Shown: piece after piece, positions 41,571 to 53,452 of the stretch
How positions within the stretch are numbered: the first letter of the stretch is position 1
Layout: each line of letters opens with the position of its first letter
Origin: Alitta virens
Taxonomy: Eukaryota > Annelida > Polychaeta > Phyllodocida > Nereididae
DNA: 64,000 nucleotides
Assembly: GCA_932294295.1 (NCBI GenBank)
Contig: OW028582.1
Span: forward strand, 37,995,704-38,059,703
Reading direction: 5' to 3'
Notes under the pieces: generated by a model
The model's database searches: none
Seen by the model: the letters and a program-made list of their open reading frames with translations, nothing else
Told to the model about the DNA's origin: nothing
Position numbers and translations under genes: made by a program

Positions 41571-44500
41571 TCTCAACCATGGGGTAAATACAGCATATTA
41601 CCCGAGTGGATGTACGTGGGCCAACCAGGATTCGTGGATTATCAGCCATTTTAGAGTAGACATGGTGGAGGCTTCATTGGACAGGTTGAACCAGTACTGT
41701 TTGACCAACAGTTTTATGAATGTTCAGTCCATATTTTTTGCCCAGGTTGCACAATTTCACAAACCAACTTCTTGAAATTAGTGACTGCGATGCTAACTGA
41801 CGGATGGCTCAGCTGGATGCTGTGGTCTAGTCTGGAAACTGCCCCAAATAGTGACAGGAAACCCAAGGTCAAATTTTGCCTCGAGGGGAAGAATGCCAGC
41901 TTATAGATGAACTGCTGCATTGGATGAATTTAAAGCGAGACCTTGTACCTGGCCGCCAGGACCTGGCGGATCAGTGACTTATGAAACTGGGACATATGCT
42001 GGAGCTGGGTTTTGGAGATGACGGTTGCATTGAGTCTAGGTGTGACATAAGTATTTATCAGTGAGAGTGAAGCTGAAGGATTGAGACCATTTCTCCAATG
42101 TAAGCCGACATCCATGATGGCGTAAGTTCTTCTGGCAGTCTTTATTCTGTCATCGGTGGCTGGGGCATTATGTCTGGCCTCCCATTACAGGCCTAGGTGT
42201 TAAAACTTCGTGGTGACTGTAACCTCACTACATTCAAGGTGCCAGCTTTTGCCTTTATGGTTGTTGGCTGTTTGTAAAAGATGTTCACCAGCTTCTACTT
42301 TCCAATTGCAAGAGCGAGCTCCAGGGCATGACGACAATCTGCCATGACTATGCTACTGATCATAATGAAATTTTACACCAGCTAGGATTCCCATATGCCT
42401 CAGGACTGATTCCATGTTGGGATCAGCATAGTCTGGTGTTCCTAGTTTTCCGCAGCTGTTGCAAATTCCTCTCTAATGGCTGCTTCATCTGTGATGAGAT
42501 TATCACCAATTAATAGGGCAGTGGCTGGTACAGAGCCTAATCTCTGTCTACGAACAAGTTTGTGGAAGAGTACTTGGTCATTGGTTGCAGCTGTGCTTAT
42601 CTCAGTTTTTAAGCTGGGCTCTCGTAATGGCCTCCTCCTTGAGCTTTATTGTTCTTATTCATTTGGTAGCTCTTTTCTTATTCAACCATAGGGCTGGTAC
42701 CACAAGGTTCCATTGAAATTTAGCCAATTTGGACTCCTTTGATGCCGCTGAAAGTTCTGGTGTCCATCTCAACCTTCGTCTCTTGCCAGCATGGATCTTT
42801 TTGTCCCTGTAGGGTATTGCAGTGATGGAAGCCGTGTCAACGGTCCATTGAAGGACTTGAGGGCTTCTTCAGCATCGAGGGTGTCTAAGGGGAAGTTAGA
42901 AACCTCTTGTCCAAGGCCCTCAGCAAAGAGAGCCTGATCTGCTGCAGAGAAATCGAAGATCCGGCATGTCGTCTCCTGGTTGAGCGCTTTACATGGCTTG
43001 GGTGAAAGTTGATTCGGGATCGGGAGGCTGCTAACTAGCGGGATATTCGATGATGTGTTCGTTATGTGGTTGTCTTGTGGAACTAGAAGTTCAAATGGGG
43101 CGTGTGGGCCTGTGTTGAGCTTGAAGAGGAAGTGATCTATTCTTGAGGAGTGGCCTAGGTGGACATTTATATAGGTGCTATCAGTATTGGTACATCCGGG
43201 GTCTTGTAGATTGTGCTCTCTAATGAGTTATCCAGTCTGCATTCCTTAGGCCCCTTGCAGTGGTAGTGGTCTGCGTTGAGGTCACCTCAGATTATAACTT
43301 GGTGGGATGTGCCATATTTAACGCATAGCTCATGTTAAGCATCTATGTCGGTGCTGAGGTTTGCAAGAGCTACGGGATCATTCCCAGAAGGGAGATAACA
43401 GTTCATGACACAGACTGGTAGACCAGGCAGGTCAAAGATGGTTACAGCAATGCACTCATTTCCTTCAGATTCTAATGGTCTTGCATATTATGCTGATATG
43501 CGTCAAGATGGTCTGCCCACAGCCGCCCAACCAGTGGGTCGGTGTGTATTTGGAAGGTGGCTTCATTGTAGCACTTGGCTTGGAAGTTTCTCCATTGTTG
43601 TAGTATAGTGCCTAGTTCTTGCTTTTCAAAGTGGTGCATCAATGTTACTGTATGCATTGGATGTCAATGTGAGCAAGGGTTGTAGTAATGAACGCATGAT
43701 TTCTGTTGACACCTTCAGCATTTAAATAGCTAGATTCAGCTGGTTTCTTTTGCCTTTCCTTCTGGTTGCCATGGTCCTAGACAGGCTGTATCCTATTTTG
43801 ACCTGACGATGTGCAGCTCTCCAATGGAATCAGGTAAATTTAGCATCTGGGTGGATGCTAGAGCAGCTTGGTGGTCAAGTTTGTGATGTGTCTTGGTTTG
43901 AACAACTTCCTCTCTTTGGTCTACATTCTCATAGTTGTAGGTAGTGGATGCCCAGTGCCTTCTGATATTCTTTCCCACAAGGTGGTCTGTTGAGGGTTGC
44001 ATTCGACGTGAGGAACTTGCATCTTCATTAGGGGGGCTCATTCTATGGTCGGGAGAAGGGGACCTCTCGCTGTGCTTTCGGTGATTCTTAATGTCATTGC
44101 TGTGGGCAGATGCTCTGTAAGTTGCATCGCCCTGGGCAGCATGGAGTCGTCTATGGTAGTGGTCACCGTTAGAGTAGCTTCTCGATTGTCTGGTGTGATA
44201 GGTGCTTTGAGGAGAATCCTTCTTAGCAAGCAGGTGTCCCAGGAGTATGTTAACATGGGCTGTGAGGGTCAAGCTGAGCCTCTGTTCCATCTCAGAGGGC
44301 GGGGGCCTAGCTCAGAGGTAGCGCTCTGGGCTTCCCCTGCTGGGTCCCGGGTTCGATTCCCAGTCGAGCCTAAGTTGGATGGCTGTTTCATCCTTCGTCT
44401 CATTACCATGGTCTCTGACTGTCCCAATTAGCCAACTGGTGCAGAATTACAGGACGTAAAGCCCTAATCACACACACACACACACTGTTCCATCTCAGGA

Positions 44501-45520
44501 AGTAACCGCATTAGTGGAGGTTCTAGAGGAGTGGAGGTCGGAGGAGCTGGCATGTTATGCCTTGCAGGGTCTTGTATGTGAGTTGTGACATTCAGATGTT
44601 TGCAATGGTTCGTAGTCGCTGTTCAAGGATTTTGTAATTTTCTGGTAGGTTCTTGACCTTCCTCTCTTGGCTGGATATACAGGCTCTTGCAGTTTCATTC
44701 TGAGAGTGTCTTTTATCAAGTTCCTTCTCTCTGGAGTTGATGGCTTTCTCTAGTGAGGTCAACTTTTATTCTCTATTGTTCAGGTCGATCTATTTGATGT
44801 TGAGTGCAGCTTGAAAGGTTATCCAGCTCTCTGCTGTATGGACTTGTAATGTTCATCAATCAACGGACCTCTATTAGCATTTCTAGTATTGGCTGCAGTG
44901 TCACTAGCTGTCACACGTAAGTCAGCAGTAGGAGATCGAGCATCATGGGTCAGAATGGCAGACCGTGGTATGACTTGTGGGTCAGAACCATCTGTAGTCG
45001 AGAGACAGCTGTCAGATGTATTAATAGCTTAGAGCGCCTGTAGTGTTATGGCGATACCTGGACAGGAGGTGGCACTCTCACAGCTGTCATTGGCAGGGTG
45101 GACTCATTTGCAGTTGTCATTTCCAGTGCAGGAAGGCGACTCGCAAGTCTACAATGTTGCTTCAGGTGGAGGATGATCATTTGTATCTGCCGAGCTATAT
45201 TCTCTCCCACAGACAGTACACCGTTATTTAGACTAGTGACTGAATTGGATTTGACAGCATCAGATTGCGGTCTGAGAAGGTTACGGATGTTATGGTTGGC
45301 AGAGTTCTTAATGATATCTGATGCCGCTGCCAAATCTTCAATAAACTCTCTGTAGCCTCTGCCATTAACAAGTATGCTTGATCAGGTGTGATAAAGGTGT
45401 ACTATTTACTAGAACCAGCTGGAGCCTTGGGCAAATTTCTTTATTGTGGTTTGTGCAATGTAGCCTTGTGTATCTTGCATGTCTAGTGAGTAGCTTGCAG
45501 TGTATGTATAGGGCTTTCCC
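41570..45520 (-). mobile_element. Degraded LINE, copy 1, with RT core deleted
   Basis: Minus strand, many frame breaks. 5' to 3': an ORF1-like part at 45350-43793 with a charged coiled-coil-like stretch (INSREKELDKRHSQNE) and a Ser/Arg/His-rich stretch; an ORF2 endonuclease part with FEKQELGTILQQWRNFQAK and, near 43270-43440, VMNCYLPSGNDP and GDLNADHYHC; the pre-RT linker (HKLVRRQRLGSVP, about 42540); then directly the post-RT region (ARRTYAIMDVGLHWRNGLNP, YVTPRL, 41970-42140). The catalytic RT boxes that should lie between the last two are absent. Interrupted by a SINE at 44296-44484. Its 5' end abuts the GGCT copy 2 promoter. Confidence 0.8.
44296..44484 (+). repeat. tRNA-derived SINE, copy 7, with target duplication
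   Basis: Head GGGGGCCTAGCTCAGAGGTA, B box GGGTTCGATTCCCAG, body GGATGGCTGTTTCATCCTTC, ACAGGACGTAAAGCCCTAAT and a CACACACACACA tail. Flanked by the exact direct repeat CTGTTCCATCTCAG (44282-44295 and 44485-44498), which is the target-site duplication. Inserted into the LINE ORF1 region. The B box is intact. Confidence 0.95.
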
Positions 45521-45527
45521 AGTTTTA

Positions 45528-45695
45528 CTGAAGGTGGCACTCTAGTCAAGGTAGTGCCATCTGGTGAATGCTCTCTGAGTTAAGAATCATAACATGTCAC
45601 TTGGTTGACTGGTTGCACATTAGTTTGTGAATTACTGTTTGTTTTGCTAATTTTATGGGGGTCAGTCATTTGTGATCAGATGACTTCCTAAGACA
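45528..45695 (+). promoter_or_regulatory. Shared GGCT upstream region, copy 2
   Basis: The block starting ACTGAAGGTGGCACTCT and running through AAGGTAGTGCCATCTGGTGA, CTCTGAGTTAAGAATCATAA and TTTATGGGGGTCAGTCATTT is almost identical in front of copy 3 (51590-51763) and partly conserved in front of copy 4 (55795-55978). It is the only non-coding sequence common to these three starts, so it is the best candidate for the promoter and 5' untranslated region. Confidence 0.5.
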
Positions 45696-48045
45696 ATGGA
45701 GGACACATTTTTGTACTTTGGTTTTGGGAGTAATCTTCTAAGAGAGAGAATCCACATTAGTAATCCAAGTGCCAAGTTTCTTTGCACTGCTAAACTCAAG
45801 GTAATGATTCATGACTGTATTTTTTTATATTTTATAGTTCTGCTAGCTTCTGCTGTTTAAAATGTGATATTCAGGTGCATGTTAAGAACAAGATGCGTCA
45901 AATGCTCTTCTTTTTCTAATAAATAACCATGCAGCTTGTCACAATTCTGTATACATGTATTGTAAACTTGGTAATTAAAAGCTAGACATGTACCCAATTT
46001 CATGCTGAATTCAGGTAGCTAGTTTTGAATAATTAGTATAATTTAATATGTAATCTAATATTCATGATGTGCAACATGTTTAATGCCGGACGATGGATGA
46101 TGACTCAAACATTTATAAGGCATTGATTTTAAAACTCAGGCTCTTAATTTTGATTTCATGATGGTCTTAAATTTATCTTCATTGTTTAATTGCTCCAAAT
46201 TATCTATTTAATCATTAGCTACTTCAAGGAGTTCCTCAGGACTAAGTTTATTATGCGGACATACTATGAGACTATAATGTGTAATTATAGCATGAAGCTA
46301 GATATGAAATATGTATGCTTCAAAGTCATTGTTGTCAAGGAGTTGGAGTATAAGTTTCATAATTGCTGATAATTTTCTTTTCTTCAAAACCAAACTATTA
46401 ATGAGAAATGTCAAATTTGTGTTGCATTTAGGAGATTACAGTTCATTGCATTATCCACTCAGTCATTAGAAAGTCAACTTACCAGATGTAAACAAACCCT
46501 GTTCAACCAAGCATCAATATAGAGGGGGTATAGAGGGGGGTGGCTTTATTGACCCCCTTACAAGCCATTGTGTAAGGCAGGGCTAAGTGTCCAGCAAGCA
46601 GCCAATTAGCGTTTTATTGCTTTGCGGTAGCAATTTCTACCTTCTGCAGCTCGGTCTTTAAGTATCAGTAAATTGCTTAATATCCGATGTATTAGTTTTT
46701 GTCCTTATATATATATTTTTTTTGTTGGCGCAGGACTATAAGCTTGATTTTGGTTTCCAAGGAGATTGGTGGCAGGGCTCTGTGGCAACCGTTACCAAGT
46801 GTCAAGGGGACCATGTTTGGGGAGTCGTTTGGCGGTTGAGTATGCAACACCTCGCAACACTTGATGAGTATGTTTTTTTTTTAAATTAAAGTGTTGTATG
46901 ATAATATATTACCATTGTTTGAGATAAATTATAAATCTATAGTTAGGTATTTTTGCAAGGACTTAACATGTCTCACGATAAACAATGATAAATGCACATT
47001 ACCATGGGAGTCACTAGAGCCATTACAATGCAGCAGTTCATGTTTCATATATTTCCAGATTTTGTAACATCTGTGAATATATAAGAAATGGATGACAAAA
47101 AAGCTAAATTGAATGATTTCATTTTGGTCAATAATTTAAATCTGTGTGTTCATTTGGTTTTATAGATGACAATATCATGTTTTCCTAATTTTTTTTCTCT
47201 AGAGCTCTGACAGAAAACTGTCATAAAATAGCATATCGCGAATGACTGAATGAACCATATCATGCATGAAATTTATCTTTTAGGCAAGAGGGCGTTAGAG
47301 AGAAAATCTACCGTCCTTTAGAAGTGTCAGTGGAAACGAAAGAAGGGAAACAGCTCAAAGTTCGGACTTATCAACTTATAGACAATTATGACCATGAAGA
47401 AAAAAAGCCTTCACCGCATTATCTACAAGTTATATTAAGTGGTAATATGAACATATATAATATTATATATGACGACATGAATATAATTGAAAGATCTGTA
47501 TAATTCACTCCTAGATTTAAATCTGATTTATATTATGATATCTAGAATGGATCCATTTCACTCCCGTGTATTTTCTAATTGATTTAATTAAAAATTAAAT
47601 GTCATATTAATTTATGATTATCATGCTTTTGTGGAATATTTGGCATTTTGTGTGCTCTCTTTATCGGTCAACATGCTCGAAAACTTGGGAGTTCTCATGA
47701 GCTATAATTTAAGGATATTCTACCACATGATACTTAAAGTTGCTGATATTGTAGATGGGATTTGAAGTAACTTAGTAATCTTTGCTGCCTTAACAAACAT
47801 GTTTTTACAGGAAATGGTTACTGCCTCAGGCTCTGTTTATGTAAAAAATTGAAATAAATAGAATCTATTCTTATACTTATGTACTTCTCTGATGTATTTT
47901 AAAATTAATTTCAGGGGCTCAAGAAAACCAGTTGCCTAAAGAATACATAGACAGATTGAGGAATATCAAACATAATGGTTACCATGGCGATGTGCATGTC
48001 TATTCACGGTTGAAGACAGTACCAAAACAACCAACATTGTTATAA
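45696..48045 (+). CDS. GGCT: Gamma-glutamylcyclotransferase, tandem copy 2
   Basis: Exons 45696-45800, 46734-46867, 47284-47441 and 47915-48045 encode 175 residues with the same phases (0, 2, 1) as copy 1. FGSNL loop, LDEQEGV with the catalytic glutamate, and the C-terminal VPKQPTLL are all intact. Differences from copy 1 include F-L-C for F-V-C in exon 1, GDWWQGS for GDRWRGS and TKCQGD for IECQGY in exon 2, and a few lysine/glutamate swaps in exon 3. Intron 1 carries about 600 bases not present in copy 1 (about 46065-46660). No stop or frameshift, so it looks functional. Confidence 0.93.
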
Positions 48046-48960
48046 CATTCACACTGCAGAAATAACTTACTTTTTGATCATCAGGTAATTTGAAGATAAA
48101 GGCCATTTGCTAGGTGTTTTGAAATGCTATGTTGAAATCAAATTAAATTTAAAAATATACGTATATATATATATATATGTATACAGTAACTATGGAAAAT
48201 AAGATGTTTCCATAAATGTTTGTTGTACAAGTTATGACATATGTGTATTGTCTTTAGATTTAATTAACAATAATCAATAATAATTAATGCAACTTTCCAT
48301 GTTTGATTGATAAGTTTTCACTGATGAAAGTGAAGTATTGTTTTGCGGACATTAAGTAGCCCTGGAATCAAAATTAAAGTTGGTTATGATGAGTACATTA
48401 GTATTGTATGTAGTTTTTAGTTATGTCAGTGTTGGTGCTTTAAGCGATTTAGTTTGATTCACTGCCATTGAGTTTTAGTTCAGTACTTTATGTTTTGTAA
48501 AGTAATGCAAACTGTTTTGCCTAATCTGTGTGAGGTCCATAGTTTGAAGTTTATGTTTCAGTGATCCATGTACCAATATGAATGGCTAATGTACCCGTGT
48601 TGGTAATTAAAACACTGATGTAGGAATTAACAGTGGTGTATGACAATGGGGGTGTGCGGCCCCTCTCGCCATTTCATGTTTACTGTTTTTTAATTGTACT
48701 TAAATAAATTACAGATTACTGGTTTTACAAATAAAGTTGCCAATTACTGTATTTGTGTCATAAATGAGCTACATTCAATGGTCTCTTTTTACTAAGACAT
48801 CTAATCACTGTTAAACCTATGCAAAACGTCAAAGGATGAATAAGCTTCAAAAATGCTGGTGTCTGACTTCTTTTATTTTGAAAAGTCCAAACTCTTAAGC
48901 TCTGTGAATTTCATCTAATTATAAAAAAGAAATCACTACTAGGTTAAGACCCCAACCATG
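48046..48960 (+). other. 3' flank of GGCT copy 2, duplicated
   Basis: Counterpart of 40578-41570, including ACAGTGGTGTATGACAATGG and GTACTTAAATAAATTACAG. Contains a TATATATATATA expansion near 48164 absent from copy 1. Confidence 0.7.
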
Positions 48961-48969
48961 GGGTAAATA

Positions 48970-51585
48970 CAGCATGTTACCAGAGTGGATGTATGTGGGC
49001 CAACCAGGATTCGTGGATTATCAGCCATTTTAGAGTAGACATGGTGGAGGCTTCATTTGACAGGTTGAACCAGTGCTGTTTGGCCAGCAGTTTTTATGAA
49101 TGTTCAGTCCATATTTCTGCCCAGGTTGCATAATTTCACAAACCAACTTCTTGAAATTGGTGACTTCGATGCTAACTGACGGATGGCTCAGCTGGATGCT
49201 GGGATCAAGTCTGGAAACCGCCCCAAATAGTGACAGGAAACCAAGGTCCAATGTTGCCTCAAGGGAAAAATGCCAGCTAATAGATGAACCGCTGCATTGG
49301 ATGAGGATCAGTGGACTTATGAAACTGGGACACATGCTGGAGCTAGGTTTTGGAGATGATGGTTGCATTGAGTCCGTAGGTTAGTCTTGGTGTGACAAAG
49401 GTATTTATCAGTTAGAGCGAAGCTGAAGGATTGAGACCATTTCTCCCATGTAAGCTGACACCAATGAGGGCGTAAGTTCTTCTGGCAGTCTTTATGCTGT
49501 CATCGGTGGATGGGGCATTATGTCTGGCCTCCCATTGCAGGCCTAGGTGTTAAGACTTCGTGGTGACAAACCTCACTACTTCCAGCTTTTGCCTTTATGG
49601 CTGTTGGCTGTTTGTAAACATGTTCACCAGCTTCTACTTTCCAATTGCAAGAGCGAGCTCCAGGGCATGACGACAATCTGCCATGACTATGCTACTGATC
49701 ATAATGAAATTTTACACCAGCTAGGATTCCCATATGCCTCAGGACTGATTCCATGTTGGGATCAACATAGTCTGGTGTTCCTAGTTTTCCGCAGCTGTTG
49801 CAAATTCCTCTCTAATGGCTGCTTCATCTGTGATGAGATTATCACCAATTAATAGGGCAGTGACTGGTACAGAGCCTAATCTCTGTCTACGAACGAGTTT
49901 GTGGAAGAGTACTTGGTCATACAGCTGTGCTTATCTCAGTTTTAAGCTGGGCTCTCGTAATGGCCTCCTCCTTGAGCTTTATTGTTCTTATATTCCATTG
50001 AAATTTAGCCAATTTGGACTCCTTTACTGCCGCTGCAAGTTCTGGTGTCCATCTCTACCTTCGTCTCTTGCCAGCATGGATCTTTTTGTCCCTGTAGGGT
50101 ATTGCAGTGATGGAAGCCGTGTCAAAGGTGCATTGAAGGACTTATAGGGCTTCTTCAGCATCGAGAGTGTCTAGGGGGAAGTTTGCAACCTCTTGTCCAA
50201 GGCCCTCAGCTAAGAGAGCCTGATCTGCTGCAGCGAAATCGAAGATCCGGCATGTCATCTCCTGGTTGGGCCCTTAATATGGCTTGGGTGGAAGTTGATT
50301 CGGGATCGGGAGGCTGCTAACTAGCGGGAGATTCGATGATGTGTTAGTTATGTGGTTGTCTTGTGGAACTAGAAGTTCCAACGGGGCGTGTGGGCCTGTG
50401 TTGAGCTTGAAGAGGAAGTACATCCAGGGTCTTGTAGATTGTGCTCTCTAATGAGGTTATTCAGTCTGCATTCCTTAGGCCCCTTGCAGTGGTAGTGGTC
50501 TGCGTTGAGGTCACCTCAGATTATAACTTGGTGGGATGTGCCATATTTAACGCATAGCTCATGTTAAGCATCTATGTCATTGCTGAGGTTTGCAAGAGCT
50601 ACGGGATCATTCCCAGAAGGGAGATGACAGGTTATGACACAGACTGGTAGACAAGGCAGGTTAAAAATGGTTACAGCAATGCGCTAATTTCCTTCAGATT
50701 CTAATTGTCTTGCATATGCATCAAGATGGTCTTCCCACAGAGTGGCCATGCCCCCATGTCCAGTGTGTCATGGTATATTTGGAGTTAAGGTGTCGTAGCA
50801 CTTGGCTTGGAAGTTTCTCCATTGTTGTAGTATAGTGCCTAGTTCTTGCTTTTCAAAGTGATACAGCCAATGTTCCGGTATGCATCGGATGTCAATGTGA
50901 GCAATGGTTGTAGTAATGAACGCATGATTTCTGTTGACACCTTCAGCATTTAAATAGCTAGATTCAGTGGTTTCTTTTGCCTTTCCTTCTGGTTGCCATG
51001 AAGGTTATCAAGTCTCTGCTGTATGGACTTGTAATGTTCATCAATCAACAGACCTCTATTAGCATTTCTAGTACCGGCTGCAGTGTCACTAGCTGTCACA
51101 CATAAGTCAGCAGTAGGAGAGCATCATGGGTCAGAATGGCAGGCCGTGGTATGACTTGTGGGTCAGAGCCATCTGTAGTTGTCATTTCAAGTGCAGGAAG
51201 GCCACTCGCAACAGTCTCCAATGTTGCTTCAGGTGGAGGATGAACATTTGTATCTGCCGCAGATATATTCTCCCCCACAGACAGTACGTCGTTATTTAGA
51301 CTAGTGACTGAATTGGATTTGACAGCAGATTGTGTTCTGAGCAGGTTGCGGATGTTATGGTTGGCAGAGTTCTTTATGATATCTGATGCCGCTGCCCAAT
51401 CTTCAATAAACTCTCTGTAGCCTCTGCCATTGACAAGTATGCTTATCTGGTATGATAAAGATGTACTGTATATTTACTAGAACCAGAGCCTTGGGCAAGT
51501 TTCTTTATTGTGGTTTGTGCAATGTAGCCTTGTGTATATTGCATGTCTAGTGAGTAGCTTGTAGTGTTTGTATAGGGTTTTCCCA
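48970..51585 (-). mobile_element. Degraded LINE, copy 2, with RT core deleted
   Basis: Co-duplicated counterpart of 41570-45520. The post-RT part (frame 49030-49368, with GAVSRLDPSIQLSHPSVSI) again follows the pre-RT linker directly, showing the same loss of the RT core. Relative to copy 1 it lacks about 1.04 kb (43773-44814 in copy 1), so the ORF1 Ser/Arg/His-rich part and the SINE are absent; the join is at about 51001. It runs up to the GGCT copy 3 upstream region. Confidence 0.8.
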
Positions 51586-51589
51586 GTTT

Positions 51590-51763
51590 TACTGAAGGTG
51601 GCACTCTGGTCAAGGTAGTGCCATCTGGTGAATGCTCTCTGAGTTAAGAATCATAACATGTCACTTGGTTGACTGGTTGCACATTAGTTTGTGAATTACT
51701 GTTTGTTTTGCTAATTTTATGGGGGTCAGTCATTTGCGGTTGATCAGATGACTTCCTAAGACA
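51590..51763 (+). promoter_or_regulatory. Shared GGCT upstream region, copy 3
   Basis: Near-identical to 45528-45695, with CTCTGAGTTAAGAATCATAA and CTTGGTTGACTGGTTGCACA. Ends at the copy 3 start codon. An in-frame TGA nine codons or fewer upstream supports MEDTF as the start. Confidence 0.5.
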
Positions 51764-53452
51764 ATGGAGGACACATTTTTGTACTTTGGTTTTGGGAGTA
51801 ATCTTCTAAAAGAGAGAATCCACATCAGTAATCCTAGTGCCGAGTTTGTTTGCACTGCTAAACTCAAGGTAATCATGGTACTGACACTCAGTCACTCGGT
51901 GCAAATAACATATATATAAAGGTGGTGGAACTGAGTGGGCACTGGAGGCACATTACTTTTTGGTCCTTTTTTTTGAAGTGCCATTTTTGGTTGTCTCATA
52001 TGGGTTGTATATTGATAAAATGTTAAGTGCTGTCTTCACTGGTGTGCCCACTCCAAATTGAGATAATATTCCACTATCCTTGCACTGCTTATGAGTTTTT
52101 TTTGTACATTTCATTGTAAAATATATGATACTTAAAATTCTTTTAAATGATCTCTGTTGGAAAAAGTGCATACATTGACTCATTTACTTCGACCTATGTT
52201 TAATTTTACATAGAGCATATAATATGCTTTTACAGTTTTTGTAGCGATAGTGTATTGCTTGATTACATTTTATAACACTTTTTTAAATTGAAAATGATGT
52301 TTCTGTCAGTGCAGGACTACAAGCTTGATTTTGGATACATCAAAGCTGTTGGAGACAGGTGGATGAGCTCCGCAGCAACCATTGTAGAATGTCCGGGCGA
52401 CAATGTTTGGGGAGTTGTTTGGCGGTTGAAAACCGAACACCTTGCAACTCTTGATAAGTATGTTTTTTTTTTTCAAAAGGTTTATTGACCATACGTAATA
52501 GTATTATCCGTTCACAAATAAAGACTTCAACTGATGTAGCATGTTTGGCCTATATACATGCATGGTTATCTTCCAAATTCTTGGTATTTTTTAATAGTAC
52601 TGGAATGTTGCATCTTTTATATTAATTATGCCAATTGCCAGACATGCATATTGTGTTGGATAATATTAAAAAGGTAATGGTTGGATCAACTACAAACTGT
52701 ATCCTTCAATTGTTTTAGGCAAGAGAATGTTGCAGCAAAAATCTACAGACCATTACAAGTTATAGCTGAAACAGAAAATGGGAAACAGCTCAAAGTTAGG
52801 ACTTACCAACTTATCGGCAATTACGAGCTTGAAGATAACAGGCCTTCGCCGCATTATCTACAAGTTATATTAAGCGGTAATGAGTTACTTTATGATAGAG
52901 ACTATATTACTTTTTAGTTTATAAATTCCTTTTCATATAGGGGTATGGATTATAAATGATACACTGAAAGTGGATTTTTTTTAAAATTTTTATACTGATG
53001 TGTAGCTTATGTTTGAATTGAAGGATTCTTTATCTGCTTTTTCAATATATAATATACTGTCTTTTTTTTTCAATAATGGTTTATTTTAGCCATGTTCAAT
53101 AAAAGTGTGATGTTTTAAGATTAAAATGGAAACTGAAGTGAGGAAATTGATAAATGTTGTGGTGTGTGAGTCATTTGTTACTTGTGCCATTTGACTGAAT
53201 CTTGTGTTTTAGTGAAAAAAAGAAGAAGAGATCTTTAATGTTCTGAAGCACAGGAAAAAATGCTTCCCAGGACAATTAAAGTTCTTAAGGAAGCCACTAA
53301 TATCTCTTTAATTTATTTCAGGGGCAAAAGAAAACGGACTGCCAAACGATTACATAGAAAAGTTGAGGAAGATTCAACATAACGGTTACAACGGTGATGT
53401 TCCGCTTTACTCAAGTCTGAAGACAGTGCCGAAGCAGCCCACTTTAACATAA
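51764..53452 (+). CDS. GGCT: Gamma-glutamylcyclotransferase, tandem copy 3
   Basis: Exons 51764-51868, 52315-52457, 52719-52876 and 53322-53452 give 178 residues with phases 0, 2, 1. FGSNL is intact. Exon 2 is 9 bases longer than in the other copies, adding three residues in GYIKAVGDRWMSS. The exon 2/3 junction reads LDKQENV, with lysine and asparagine where copies 1 and 2 have glutamate and glycine, but the glutamate matching the catalytic residue is kept. Ends in VPKQPTLT. The introns are unlike those of copies 1-2, so it is an older duplicate although its promoter and exon 1 are close to theirs. Confidence 0.93.

Noticed and set aside
43405..43660. Plus-strand frames over the LINE regions (for example 43405-43608, 49547-49852)
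   Set aside because: These are shadows of the minus-strand LINE coding sequence.
43793..44290. Host gene for a Ser/Arg/His-rich protein on the minus strand
   Set aside because: It lies upstream of an endonuclease-like region in the same orientation, is interrupted by a SINE and belongs to the degraded LINE, so it is read as ORF1.
52450..52737. Loss of the catalytic glutamate in GGCT copy 3 (Glu to Lys)
   Set aside because: Alignment with the human enzyme places the catalytic glutamate two residues later, in QEG/QEN, and that residue is present in all four copies.
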